Assembly (NCBI GenBank): GCA_030432235.1
Contig: JAUIHT010000006.1
Span: forward strand, 248,001-312,000
Length of the DNA: 64,000 nt
Source of the DNA: Verrucomicrobiia bacterium
Lineage (GTDB): Bacteria > Verrucomicrobiota > Verrucomicrobiia > Opitutales > Cerasicoccaceae
Direction: 5' to 3'
The position numbers and the translations under genes are program-made. Under the pieces are notes generated by a model. The model was not told the DNA's origin, did no database searches, and saw only the letters and a list, made by a program, of their open reading frames with translations. Below, piece after piece: positions 24,960 to 33,679 of this stretch (the stretch's first letter is position 1; each line of letters starts with the position of its first letter).

Positions 24960-26618
24960 ATGGCCTCTCAATTCAGCCCCAATAAAGCGCCAACCGACCC
25001 CGAGCAAGACGCCCCCCTGAAGGAAATCATCCTTTACGCAGTAGGCAACATAGAGGCTTCACTGGCCAACCAGTTCTACAGCCTCATGCAGATCCTGATG
25101 GTTGTCGCCTTGAGCATGAACCCTATATTACTGGGTTTAATTATAGCGATCAAAACGGCCTGGGACGGAATCACAGATCCTATAATGGCACAGATAACGG
25201 ACCATTCCCGGACCCGTTGGGGCAGAAGACGCCCATATATATTGGTCGGAGGTGTAGGTCGTGTCCTGTTGCTAATCGCAGTGTTCGCGTTTTTCCCGCA
25301 AGATGGTCAAATAAAGTCCAACAAAGAGTATGCCGTTGAAAAAGCGGCCCAGGAAGCTGCCCATTCCAGCGTCGAGGCTAACGTACCTCAGGAAAGCCAG
25401 GGCACTGACCAAGCCAGCTCCCAGCATACCGATGAAAAACCAAAGCCTTTGCCTAGCATAAAAAAGCAGAAGCCTAAGCTTCTGGATCAAATCAAGAACG
25501 GTTTGCATGCACTGGTATCTTCAGAAAATAGCTACCATCAGAAAGTCACTCTCTATCTGCTAGTTGCCTGCATACTAATCACTACATTCACCACCATAAA
25601 TTCGGTGCCCTACTATGCACTCGGCATAGAGCTTTGTCCCTCCTATGATGGACGCACCCGTGTTGTCACCTATCGAGCTTTCGTTGACAAGCTAATGGGA
25701 TTGCTCGGCCCTTGGATTCTCCCTTTCTGCCTGCTCCCCGTATTCACCAATGTCATCGACGGCATGCTTTGGTATGCCATCCTGATCGCGGTCATCGGCA
25801 TCCCTTCCACGGTACTAATGGTGACCTATACTCGTGAACGTCTGGCAAAAACGATGGACAAAAAAAACCGGGGACCCGGTTTGTTCAAATCTATATGGCT
25901 CACCGCCAGCAATATTCATTTCTTAAAAATCCTGTTCCTCTATCAGTTCATCGGTGCCACTAACGGGATTTTCATCCAGATAGGCACTTTCTTAACCATC
26001 TATTGGGTATTCAAGGGAGACGCATTGGCCGGGGGAGTACTAAGCGGTTACGCAGGAACTCTTGGGATGGCATTGGCACTTATGTCCCTACCTTTGATTA
26101 ATTGGGCCTGCCGCAAGTTACAAAAGCATCGCGCACTACGCTATGGCATCATTTGGATGACGATTGGCACTGCGCTCAAATGGTTCCTGGTCAGCCCGGA
26201 TCACCCCTATACCCAGCTGCTACTCCCTTTCTTTTTCTCCATTGGTATCAGTAGTGTTTATACGATCCTGCCTACCATGATGGCTGATGTGACCGACATT
26301 GATGAGCTAAACACTGGCTTCCGTCGAGAAGGCATGTTTGGCGCGGTAATGGCATTCCTCGGCAAGATTATCAGTACGATCCAGCCACTGCTAGCGGGAG
26401 TGGTCCTGGTTGCCGCCGGCTTCGATGCGTCTCTGGGAGCCGACCAGGCACCGGAAACGATCTTCAGGATGCGGCTGATGTTTTCAATCATACCCGCTTC
26501 CTTGCTTCTATTGGCCTTGCTCGCTCTGTGGCGCTATCCCCTCACGCGTGAGCGCATGGCAGAAGTAAAAGCGATGCTGCAGGAGCGCCGGATTCGTAAC
26601 ACCGAGGCCGAGTCCTGA
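24960..26618 (+). CDS. GPH family (MFS_2) sugar:cation symporter
   Basis: 552 aa, about 12 transmembrane segments. The GPH signature is clear: AIKTAWDGITDPIMAQITDH then SRTRWGRRRPYILVGG (about 62-99), as in melibiose and glucuronide carriers, with a second conserved part VPYYALGIELCPSYDGRTRVVTYR. Between TM3 and TM4 it carries an 80-residue hydrophilic insertion (about 118-200) rich in Glu, Gln, Lys and Ser that most family members lack. It is the first gene of the rhamnosidase operon, under palindrome site 1, and should import the oligosaccharide or sugar that the cytoplasmic enzymes downstream process. Confidence 0.88.
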   Translation: MASQFSPNKAPTDPEQDAPLKEIILYAVGNIEASLANQFYSLMQILMVVALSMNPILLGLIIAIKTAWDGITDPIMAQITDHSRTRWGRRRPYILVGGVGRVLLLIAVFAFFPQDGQIKSNKEYAVEKAAQEAAHSSVEANVPQESQGTDQASSQHTDEKPKPLPSIKKQKPKLLDQIKNGLHALVSSENSYHQKVTLYLLVACILITTFTTINSVPYYALGIELCPSYDGRTRVVTYRAFVDKLMGLLGPWILPFCLLPVFTNVIDGMLWYAILIAVIGIPSTVLMVTYTRERLAKTMDKKNRGPGLFKSIWLTASNIHFLKILFLYQFIGATNGIFIQIGTFLTIYWVFKGDALAGGVLSGYAGTLGMALALMSLPLINWACRKLQKHRALRYGIIWMTIGTALKWFLVSPDHPYTQLLLPFFFSIGISSVYTILPTMMADVTDIDELNTGFRREGMFGAVMAFLGKIISTIQPLLAGVVLVAAGFDASLGADQAPETIFRMRLMFSIIPASLLLLALLALWRYPLTRERMAEVKAMLQERRIRNTEAES

Positions 26619-26634
26619 GTGCTCAATCCGCTTC

Positions 26635-26664
26635 GGGACCGCTCCCGTAGCAGCCATCTTGCCG
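26635..26664 (+). promoter_or_regulatory. GGGAC-palindrome operator with -35-like box, site 2
   Basis: GGGACCGCTCCC (26635-26646; one mismatch) is followed after exactly 12 nt by TTGCCG (26659-26664), with an AT-rich ATAAAAAT about 15-17 nt further on as possible -10. It stands in the 112-bp gap before the GH78 gene, 84 bp from its ATG, so the rhamnosidase may have its own regulated promoter inside the operon. Confidence 0.62.
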
Positions 26665-26730
26665 GAATTGTTGTAGGCATAAAAATGAGGGTTTTCGCCA
26701 ACAAGCAATGCCCAAGTGATTCATTACCAA

Positions 26731-29535
26731 ATGCCGAGCACTCAACAGAGTATACTGGAAGAGACGGAAGCCGCCTTTACTCACTCGCACTATTGTTGGG
26801 TGGCTGGCCTTACTCCAGCGCGCAACCAGTTTGTAAGTTTTGAATTACGATTCCATCTTAAGAGAAACTTGGAGGCCCTTATCCATGTCTTCGCCGACAG
26901 TCGCTATCGTCTGTTTGTTAACGAAGAATTCGTCGCTTATGGCCCTGGCCGTTTTGTTACTCAAAACCCAGAGTACGATACCTACCAGCTCTCTCCTTGG
27001 CTCCAACCTGGAGAAAACTTGATTCGCGTGGAGGTCAACTACTATGGGTGCCCGAGTTTCCAGACCATGCCCGATGGGAGACCTGGCTTTATCGCTGACG
27101 GTGGAGACTCCGACGGGACGATATCCTTCAGCACCCCTGGGCGTTGGGTTGCTCGCATACATCATGCCTGGAAAAAAAACTCCCCTCCTTTCAGCTTCGC
27201 TCAAAATTCGATAGAAAATTGTGATACGCGGATTTTGGAATCCGAGCTTCGCAACGGAGAAGCGGTTCCCATCAATGTCATTACTGAAGACAGCACACCC
27301 TGGAGTATGCCCACCCCGAGGAGTGTCCCCTATCCTGACTATGCTATCCGACGCCCACTGCTTCTCACTACATCCGGACCGGTAGTCTCCCGGCACTACT
27401 GGGGAGTGCAGCTCCATCATCCTAATTTCCAACCGAGTAAAAAGCACTCAAATCCACTCTACGTTTCCTACGCTTGCTGGATTCGCTCTCCGCGGAAACA
27501 ATCGGTAAAAATGGATTGTTTCTGGTCCGAACCCGCCCTGAATGGACACACACTTGAAATTCAATACCCAGGCAACCTTGGCAATCACAGTGAAACGATC
27601 CTCTGCTTACGCAAAGGCTGGAATTTACTTAGCGGCAATATACAGCTATTACAGGAAGAGTGGCCTTTGCTGTTTGGTTTTCCGTCGGACGCAGGCCTCT
27701 CGCTGCATGCCATGCCTTCTTTTTCCTGCGCGGATGCTTTTGCTCTTTCTTCACCTCAATCCTGTCGCCCAAAGGAACAGTTCCTACAGTCGGCATCGAC
27801 ATTTAGTTTGCCTTTAGGATGGGACACTTATCCCAACAATATTGAGTCAGTAACCCCAGCACGCCTATCCGCATGGGCACAACTACAGCCGGGAACAACG
27901 GCTGAGCCTGTAGCGCTCGATAGAAAATCCAAATCATCGACACTCACTGCGGAAACCGCGCTCTGGTGTTATAATTTTGGCACAGAATACTTCGGTCACT
28001 TCATTATCGATGTAGAGGCCCCAGAGGGCACGACGCTTGACATTTCTTATGACGATTGGCAGCGGGAAGACGGATGTGTCTATCTTTATCACACCAACCC
28101 CTACATCAACGCTACTGATAGATTCATCCTGCGCGGGGGGCGTCAGCGCATCGAAGTACTCAACCCTCGCGGCGGTATATTCTTGCAGATTATTCTAAGG
28201 GTTCGCTCTTGTTCCGGTCCTGCCGAACTCACCATTCATGATGTTGCGATTCGTCAACGTACAACCATTCGGGATATCGAAGGTTCCTTCTCATCAGAGA
28301 GCAATGTGCTGAATTGGACTTGGCAAACGTCAATCCGTACTCTGCAAACCTCCACAGATGAATCCTACAACGACTGCCCATGGCGAGAACGCAGTTGTTA
28401 TATTGGCGATTCCTTGGTCAATTTACATTTGCACCGCCTTATCTCAAGCGATCTAAGCCTGGCCCGTCACAGCTTACAGCTATTTAGCGAAGCCCAATTC
28501 CCCAATGGCCATCTGCCTGCTTGTGCACCCTCTTGGATCGGCCATCACCATGGCGATTTCACCCTGTTGTGGATTCAGGCCATCCGCGACTACTGGGCAT
28601 ATACAGGCGATTCTGAGTTCCTAGACTCTCAGTGGTCGAGTATAGAGCGCATTCTTACAAAGATCACCTGGAAATGCGATGAGAGTACCCTCTGGAACAG
28701 CACTGGGGAAAACCTGTTCCTGGATTGGGGAGTTCGAGGCAGTGAGCGTGAAGGGGCCGGCAACAGTGCATTAAATATCCTCCGTGTTGCGGCCTTGCGT
28801 GCTGCCTCCGAAGTCGCAGACATTCTCGGCAAAACTGCGGCGGCAAAGCGCTTTGCCTACGAGGCTGACATAACAGCTCATACCGTTGTTGGCAGACTGT
28901 GGAATTCTCAGGAAAACTGCTTTAATATCAGCATCCTCAACCCTAAGCCAGGCCTACATGCGAGCATTCTGGCCCTGCGCTACAATATTGGCCCGGCCCA
29001 CTTGCTCCTCAAGTACCTGGAACCAGAATTACAAGCAAACTTCCAAACCGCCCGAAGTCTTGATTCAGCAGATCGCAGTTATGTGGAACTATATTTTTTC
29101 CACTACCTTCTTCCGGCCTTAGCACTTCATAACCGTCATCAACTTGCAGAAGCACTTATCCAAGAGACTTACGGCTTTCTAAAATCTTTGGGGCATTGCA
29201 CACTGGTTGAGCGATTCAGGCGAGCCGATTACTCCGAGTCCAGTTGCTGCCATAGTTGGAGCGGGGCTCCCGCGCATTATATTACGCACTATTTACTAGG
29301 GCTGCGTCAGGCACGCCCCGGCCGACTAGACGAATATGTTTTAGACCCAGCCAACTCCTCTCATATGTCGATGCAAGGCACTTTCCCTCATTCGAAAGGC
29401 CGCATTCAAATTCGCTGGCAGCGCATTGGGGAGCGCATAAGTGCTGAGGCATACCTGCCAAAGTGCATCACCCTTATTCCGAGCTCACAGGTAGATCTAG
29501 TCTGCAAATACCGCCCGGAGGAAATGCTCGCATGA
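26731..29535 (+). CDS. GH78-like alpha-L-rhamnosidase, cytoplasmic
   Basis: 934 aa from the ATG at 26731 (a GTG at 26716 is also possible); no signal peptide. Domain order fits GH78: an N-terminal jelly-roll (residues 30-150, FADSRYRLFVNEEFVAYGPGR, the usual 'R-x-x-x-x-G-P'), a beta-sandwich around 380-510, and an (alpha/alpha)6 catalytic barrel with the hallmark TDESYNDCPWRERSCYIGDS (about 543-562), whose Glu in R-E-R is the general acid, and a late CCHSWSGAPA region expected near the base. The usual 'DCPQRER' is changed to DCPWRER. It should release L-rhamnose or a related sugar from imported oligosaccharides. The downstream SGNH gene overlaps its stop. Confidence 0.85.
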   Translation: MPSTQQSILEETEAAFTHSHYCWVAGLTPARNQFVSFELRFHLKRNLEALIHVFADSRYRLFVNEEFVAYGPGRFVTQNPEYDTYQLSPWLQPGENLIRVEVNYYGCPSFQTMPDGRPGFIADGGDSDGTISFSTPGRWVARIHHAWKKNSPPFSFAQNSIENCDTRILESELRNGEAVPINVITEDSTPWSMPTPRSVPYPDYAIRRPLLLTTSGPVVSRHYWGVQLHHPNFQPSKKHSNPLYVSYACWIRSPRKQSVKMDCFWSEPALNGHTLEIQYPGNLGNHSETILCLRKGWNLLSGNIQLLQEEWPLLFGFPSDAGLSLHAMPSFSCADAFALSSPQSCRPKEQFLQSASTFSLPLGWDTYPNNIESVTPARLSAWAQLQPGTTAEPVALDRKSKSSTLTAETALWCYNFGTEYFGHFIIDVEAPEGTTLDISYDDWQREDGCVYLYHTNPYINATDRFILRGGRQRIEVLNPRGGIFLQIILRVRSCSGPAELTIHDVAIRQRTTIRDIEGSFSSESNVLNWTWQTSIRTLQTSTDESYNDCPWRERSCYIGDSLVNLHLHRLISSDLSLARHSLQLFSEAQFPNGHLPACAPSWIGHHHGDFTLLWIQAIRDYWAYTGDSEFLDSQWSSIERILTKITWKCDESTLWNSTGENLFLDWGVRGSEREGAGNSALNILRVAALRAASEVADILGKTAAAKRFAYEADITAHTVVGRLWNSQENCFNISILNPKPGLHASILALRYNIGPAHLLLKYLEPELQANFQTARSLDSADRSYVELYFFHYLLPALALHNRHQLAEALIQETYGFLKSLGHCTLVERFRRADYSESSCCHSWSGAPAHYITHYLLGLRQARPGRLDEYVLDPANSSHMSMQGTFPHSKGRIQIRWQRIGERISAEAYLPKCITLIPSSQVDLVCKYRPEEMLA

Positions 29536-30569
29536 ATGCGCAGCCGCAATCACATCCGAATGAGCGTGACTACCTCTGGTACGCCCCCACCAGTGACCCC
29601 TTCATTCTCGAAGGCATGCCATATTACGAGCAGAATCGAAATTTCTGCAGGCTCCCAAAAGGAATTATGCAACGACAAAGAGATGCGCTCCAGTGGACAG
29701 CATGGCAGCCCTCTGGAGCAGTGATTCGCTTTGCATCCAATACCTCCGGGATAGCCGTCCGCGTTCGCCTGGGTCGGACAGAGCATTCCTCCAATGGAAC
29801 GATCGTTCAGGAAAGCGGATTTGATGTCTATCTAGACCATGGCAACAAAAGTGAATTTCACCTAACGCTTGGCCCCAAACAAGTGAGTGAATATTTTACC
29901 GCAACGGGTGAGTTGCCCGGAGACTGGCAGGAAATATCAATTTACTTCCCGATTCTCAATCCGGTCGTGACGATTGAAATCGGATTATCTGCTGACGCTC
30001 AAATCAGAATAGCACAACCCCACAAAAGAGGAGCCATTTGTTTTTATGGCTCATCTATAACACAGGGTTTTCATTGTTCCCGTCCGGGTCTTACATATCC
30101 AGCTCAAATCTGTAGACGACTGGATGCCGAACTTATAAACTTGGGGTTCGGGGGCAACGCCCGAGGCGACATAGATGTAGCCAAGGCAATTGGTTCACTG
30201 AAGCTCACCGCCCTTGTCCTGGACTACGACCATAACTCTCCCACAGAGGAGTTAGCTCAACGCCATGGACCGTTTTTTAGATGTGTGCGAGCACTCCAGC
30301 CGGACTTGCCAATCATCATTACAAGTTCACCCAATTGGTGGAAAGACCCGACTGGTTTTTCACAACGATTCGAGATCATTCAACAAACTTTTGCTCAGGC
30401 CCGCACAAGCGGGGATAAGAACGTATTTCTTTATCCCGGGAAAAGATTCTTCTCCAAACGCAAATACGCGGACTTCACCGTAGATAGACTCCATCCCAAT
30501 GACGCTGGGTTCCACCGCATGGCTGAGCGAATCGGGTACGAATTGGAAGAAGCATTAAAGGCCGCATAA
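29532..30569 (+). CDS. SGNH hydrolase with N-terminal beta-sandwich domain (copy 1)
   Basis: 345 aa. The start is the ATGA overlap with the GH78 stop; an earlier in-frame ATG at 29463 lies inside the GH78 gene. Residues 1-165 form an N-terminal beta domain (AVIRFASNTSGIAVRVRLG). The SGNH part has FYGSSITQG (nucleophile Ser, block I), LGFGGNARGD (block II), VLDYDHNSP at the place of block III, and DRLHPNDAG (block V Asp/His). No signal peptide. A cytoplasmic carbohydrate deacylase, removing acyl groups before or after rhamnosidase action, is the best guess. A paralogue closes the operon at 32438. Confidence 0.82.
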   Translation: MNAQPQSHPNERDYLWYAPTSDPFILEGMPYYEQNRNFCRLPKGIMQRQRDALQWTAWQPSGAVIRFASNTSGIAVRVRLGRTEHSSNGTIVQESGFDVYLDHGNKSEFHLTLGPKQVSEYFTATGELPGDWQEISIYFPILNPVVTIEIGLSADAQIRIAQPHKRGAICFYGSSITQGFHCSRPGLTYPAQICRRLDAELINLGFGGNARGDIDVAKAIGSLKLTALVLDYDHNSPTEELAQRHGPFFRCVRALQPDLPIIITSSPNWWKDPTGFSQRFEIIQQTFAQARTSGDKNVFLYPGKRFFSKRKYADFTVDRLHPNDAGFHRMAERIGYELEEALKAA

Positions 30570-30611
30570 CCATCCACCTTCCACGATGGCTGAACTTCAA
30601 CCGTAAAGAGA

Positions 30612-31334
30612 ATGATGAGCGCTCCACTTCGCCAGATAATAAGCATCAGCTCCGGGTTCAACTATGAGCCAGGCCAACCGAGCTTCCTGCCTTACATGCT
30701 GGCGGCTACCGGCAAAGAAAACCCTAGCATACTTTTTATCCCAACAGCGACTGCAGACAGCGACGGAAGCATCGTAAGCTTCTATGAGAATTCGCTCCGA
30801 CTCGACTGCCGCCCATCCTATTTATCGCTCTTTCGTCAGCCAAAAGACATGGCCAACCTGGTTGCCTCCGCGGACATCATCTATGTCAACGGCGGCAACA
30901 CCCGCAACATGCTAGCGCTCTGGCGTGCCTCCGGGCTTGACGTACTATTGCTCAAGGCGTGGGAAAACGGCACCGTCCTTTCCGGTATGAGTGCAGGGGG
31001 AATCTGCTGGTTCGAAGATGCACAGACCACATCCGGCGGTCAGCCGGGGCCCATCTCATGTCTCGGTTTTCTGTCTGGGTCATGCTCGACACATTTTGAC
31101 AGCAATAAAGACCGCCCTCCTCATTTACGCCAGGCTATCGGTGAAGGTTCCATATCCCCTGGATACGCGCTTTCAGATAATACAGGATTACACTTTCATG
31201 GCACGGAACTCCACGCGGCCATCGCTTGCGAAGCCGGGCGCAAGGTTTACCAATTCGCTCAAAATCCTGATGGAACTGTAGCCGAAACCGAGCTGCAAAC
31301 TCAACTCGTAGGACCAGCAGCAATTAACGCCTGA
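30612..31334 (+). CDS. Peptidase family S51 (dipeptidase E/cyanophycinase-like) protein
   Basis: 240 aa. S51 landmarks: SILFIPTATAD, the IIYVNGGNTRNML loop (90-101) and the nucleophile elbow VLSGMSAGGICWF with Ser127; a later STHFDSN and the His in HFHGTE could supply the rest of the triad. Members cleave alpha-aspartyl dipeptides or cyanophycin, or act as esterases of unknown specificity. In a rhamnosidase operon a peptide substrate is unexpected; hydrolysis of an amino-acid or acyl adduct of a sugar is possible. Starts at the first of two consecutive ATGs, 42 bp after the SGNH gene. Confidence 0.85.
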   Translation: MMSAPLRQIISISSGFNYEPGQPSFLPYMLAATGKENPSILFIPTATADSDGSIVSFYENSLRLDCRPSYLSLFRQPKDMANLVASADIIYVNGGNTRNMLALWRASGLDVLLLKAWENGTVLSGMSAGGICWFEDAQTTSGGQPGPISCLGFLSGSCSTHFDSNKDRPPHLRQAIGEGSISPGYALSDNTGLHFHGTELHAAIACEAGRKVYQFAQNPDGTVAETELQTQLVGPAAINA

Positions 31335-31367
31335 ATCTGGATTCACATCGAAAAACTTAAATTCAAT

Positions 31368-32420
31368 ATGAGCATTAACAAAAAAATCGCGCTCTATCCC
31401 GGTGACGGGATTGGCCAAGAAGTGACTGCTGCCACCGTAGAAATGCTCGATGCACTAGCTGCAAAAGGCGGACAAGCCCAACTGGAATTTACCCATCTGG
31501 ACTGGGGTGTTGATTATTATGACATCCATGGCGAGGTGATGCCAGAGGATTTCCTGAACATACTTCGCCCATTTGACGCCATATTCCTGGGAGCAGTCGG
31601 TTTCCCCTCTCGCCTGCCCGACCACATAACTTTGACGCCTCTTATTCGCATGCGCCAAGCCTTCGATCAGTATGCCTGTGTCCGTCCCGCACGCACTTTC
31701 CAGGGCGTTTCCCAGCCCTTGCGGGGCAATCAAGAGATAGACATGATTGTCCTTCGAGAGAACTCCGAAGGTGAGTACATAGACAATGGAGGGCGCTTTC
31801 GCAAAGGAACCGCGGATGAAGTAGCTGTCCAAACAGCTGTCCACTCCCGTCGCGGCATAGAGCGCATTCTGCGCTTTGGTTACGAGCTTGCCAGTACTCG
31901 CCGTAAGCATCTAACCATGATCACCAAGTCCAATGCACAGAAATACTCCTACGTGCTTTGGGATGAAGTGCTCGCGCAACTCGCAGCCGAATACCCGGAC
32001 GTCACAACCGATAAGGAGCACATAGACGCTGCTTCAATGAATTTTGTCCGTCGTCCGGAGTTCTACGATATCGTGGTCGCATCCAATCTTTTCGGAGATA
32101 TTCTCAGTGACCTCTCCGGAGGCATAACCGGGGGGCTCGGGCTCAACCCGTCAGCAAACCTTAATCCAGAGCGCACATTTCCTTCACTTTTCGAGCCTGT
32201 GCATGGCTCCGCACCCGATATCGCAGGGCGCGGTATCGCCAACCCTGTCGGTGCCATTCTTTCTGGTGCCATGATGTTGGATTGGCTCGGTGCCCCAAAG
32301 GATGCCGACCGCATCCGTGATGCCGTGGATAATGCCCTGGCCGCAAAAGAGACAACCCCGGACCTCGGAGGTTCTCTCACCACCAATCAAGCGGCCCAAG
32401 CGATCATCAAACGACTTTAA
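31368..32420 (+). CDS. Tartrate/D-malate dehydrogenase-like (isopropylmalate dehydrogenase family)
   Basis: 350 aa beta-decarboxylating dehydrogenase. YPGDGIGQEVT at the start, HLDWGVDYYDIHGEVMPED (typical for the TtuC/DmlA branch rather than LeuB), substrate loop ACVRPARTF, VLRENSEGEYIDNGGR, metal-binding Asp residues in SNLFGDILSDLSGG, and the cofactor loop EPVHGSAPDIAGRGIANPVG. It would oxidise tartrate, D-malate or a related 2-hydroxy acid with NAD and Mn/Mg. No other leucine-synthesis gene is near, so a catabolic role in the rhamnosidase operon is likely; it could process an acid from acylated sugars or from rhamnose breakdown. Confidence 0.87.
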   Translation: MSINKKIALYPGDGIGQEVTAATVEMLDALAAKGGQAQLEFTHLDWGVDYYDIHGEVMPEDFLNILRPFDAIFLGAVGFPSRLPDHITLTPLIRMRQAFDQYACVRPARTFQGVSQPLRGNQEIDMIVLRENSEGEYIDNGGRFRKGTADEVAVQTAVHSRRGIERILRFGYELASTRRKHLTMITKSNAQKYSYVLWDEVLAQLAAEYPDVTTDKEHIDAASMNFVRRPEFYDIVVASNLFGDILSDLSGGITGGLGLNPSANLNPERTFPSLFEPVHGSAPDIAGRGIANPVGAILSGAMMLDWLGAPKDADRIRDAVDNALAAKETTPDLGGSLTTNQAAQAIIKRL

Positions 32421-32437
32421 TTCAACATCGTTTTACA

Positions 32438-33454
32438 GTGATTACCCACGACAACCTCGCTTTCCACAATGTTGCCGAATTAGTGCAGGCGCCAGGCGGC
32501 GGCTTGCATCTTGCCCGCTTTCCCGCCTCTGTGTGGCCAAGCGTCGAGGCTTCACTGGGCGATATTGCTGTACGCAATTCCAACGGCTGCGAAATTCGTT
32601 TTGTGACCGACTCCCGGAGAGTACGCCTTTATCTTCGCTCTCTCCACCAAAGCCATGTCGACACACAGCATCTGCGAGGCAACCAACTAGTTCTTCGTGA
32701 AAGCCGCATCCCGGCGGGAAGCATTTTTTGCGTCGATGTGGACCTGCCGCAACTCGAACCCAATCGCACGGAGACATGCCGCGCCGACGGTGGTTTCGAT
32801 CCGCAAGTCTATCGTATCAATTCCTTCGGAATGCCATTGGCGTATCACGGGGTCGACGCCATGGGAGGCAATATTCGACCACCCACACCAGATGAACTCC
32901 CCAAGCTCCGCTGGCTCGCTTACGGCTCCTCGATTACCCAAGGGTCCTCCTACAACAACTATGTCAATGCGGCGGCATCTATGCTGGAGGCCGATGTCTA
33001 CAATTTGGGAATGGCTGGCTCATGCCATATCGAAAAGGATATTGTGGATTTCATCGTAGAACGGAACGACTGGGACTTCGCGACCTTCGAGCTAGGCATT
33101 AACATGCGTCAGTCCGATGGGGACAACAGCGTCTTTGCACAAAAGGTCAAATACCTGTTGGAACAGGTAACCAGCCGTCATGGCGACAAACCACTCTTCG
33201 TCATTACTATTTTCGATAATGGGATACTCCACGAAAAGAACCCCAGCGGCTTTCAACGTGACCTTAAGGAAAAGAATGCCCTACTGCGTGAAATCACCCA
33301 GCGCTATACACAGGTCACCCTAATTCACGGAGAAAAACTGGTGCCTGACTTCCGTGGTTTTCTCGTAGACCTGCTTCATCCAGAAGCCTTTGCGGCAACT
33401 CGCATGGGGATTGCCCTTGCCGACACCATACGTCCTGTGCTTGAGGCACGCTGA
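32438..33454 (+). CDS. SGNH hydrolase with N-terminal beta-sandwich domain (copy 2)
   Basis: 338 aa, GTG start 18 bp after the dehydrogenase stop. The domain plan is as in the copy at 29532: N-terminal beta domain (about 1-160, GDIAVRNSNGCEIRFVTDSRRVRLYLRS) and SGNH domain with WLAYGSSITQGS, YNLGMAGSCH (block II), FATFELGINMRQ (block III) and VDLLHPEAFAATRMG (block V). No signal peptide. The low identity to copy 1 suggests different acyl or sugar specificity. Last gene of the 24.9-33.5 kb operon. Confidence 0.82.
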   Translation: MITHDNLAFHNVAELVQAPGGGLHLARFPASVWPSVEASLGDIAVRNSNGCEIRFVTDSRRVRLYLRSLHQSHVDTQHLRGNQLVLRESRIPAGSIFCVDVDLPQLEPNRTETCRADGGFDPQVYRINSFGMPLAYHGVDAMGGNIRPPTPDELPKLRWLAYGSSITQGSSYNNYVNAAASMLEADVYNLGMAGSCHIEKDIVDFIVERNDWDFATFELGINMRQSDGDNSVFAQKVKYLLEQVTSRHGDKPLFVITIFDNGILHEKNPSGFQRDLKEKNALLREITQRYTQVTLIHGEKLVPDFRGFLVDLLHPEAFAATRMGIALADTIRPVLEAR

Positions 33455-33581
33455 CCCAGCGTTCGCATTCACCTCTTCGCTGTCCATATACTGAAAAGCA
33501 TATGCCTCTTCTTTTACTCTCAAGTCGCGTCGATTCGCTTGAGCTTCCTTCGAGGTCAATGTAAATTCTAATGCTCTCAAA

Positions 33582-33625
33582 GAGAAGGCGCCCAAGCTGG
33601 TGAATTTCCCAACTGGACGCCTCTC
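33582..33625. terminator. Possible bidirectional terminator between convergent genes
   Basis: GAGA(A)GGCG at 33582-33590 can pair with CGCCTCTC at 33618-33625 across one bulge, and inner bases extend the stem (CCCA...TGG). It lies in the 225-bp gap between two convergent genes; no strong T-run follows, so the call is weak. The rest of the gap shows nothing. Confidence 0.35.
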
Positions 33626-33679
33626 CTTAGCAACTCAACTCACATCGAAGCACCTATGTGCCCGGTGAGCTTAACTCGC

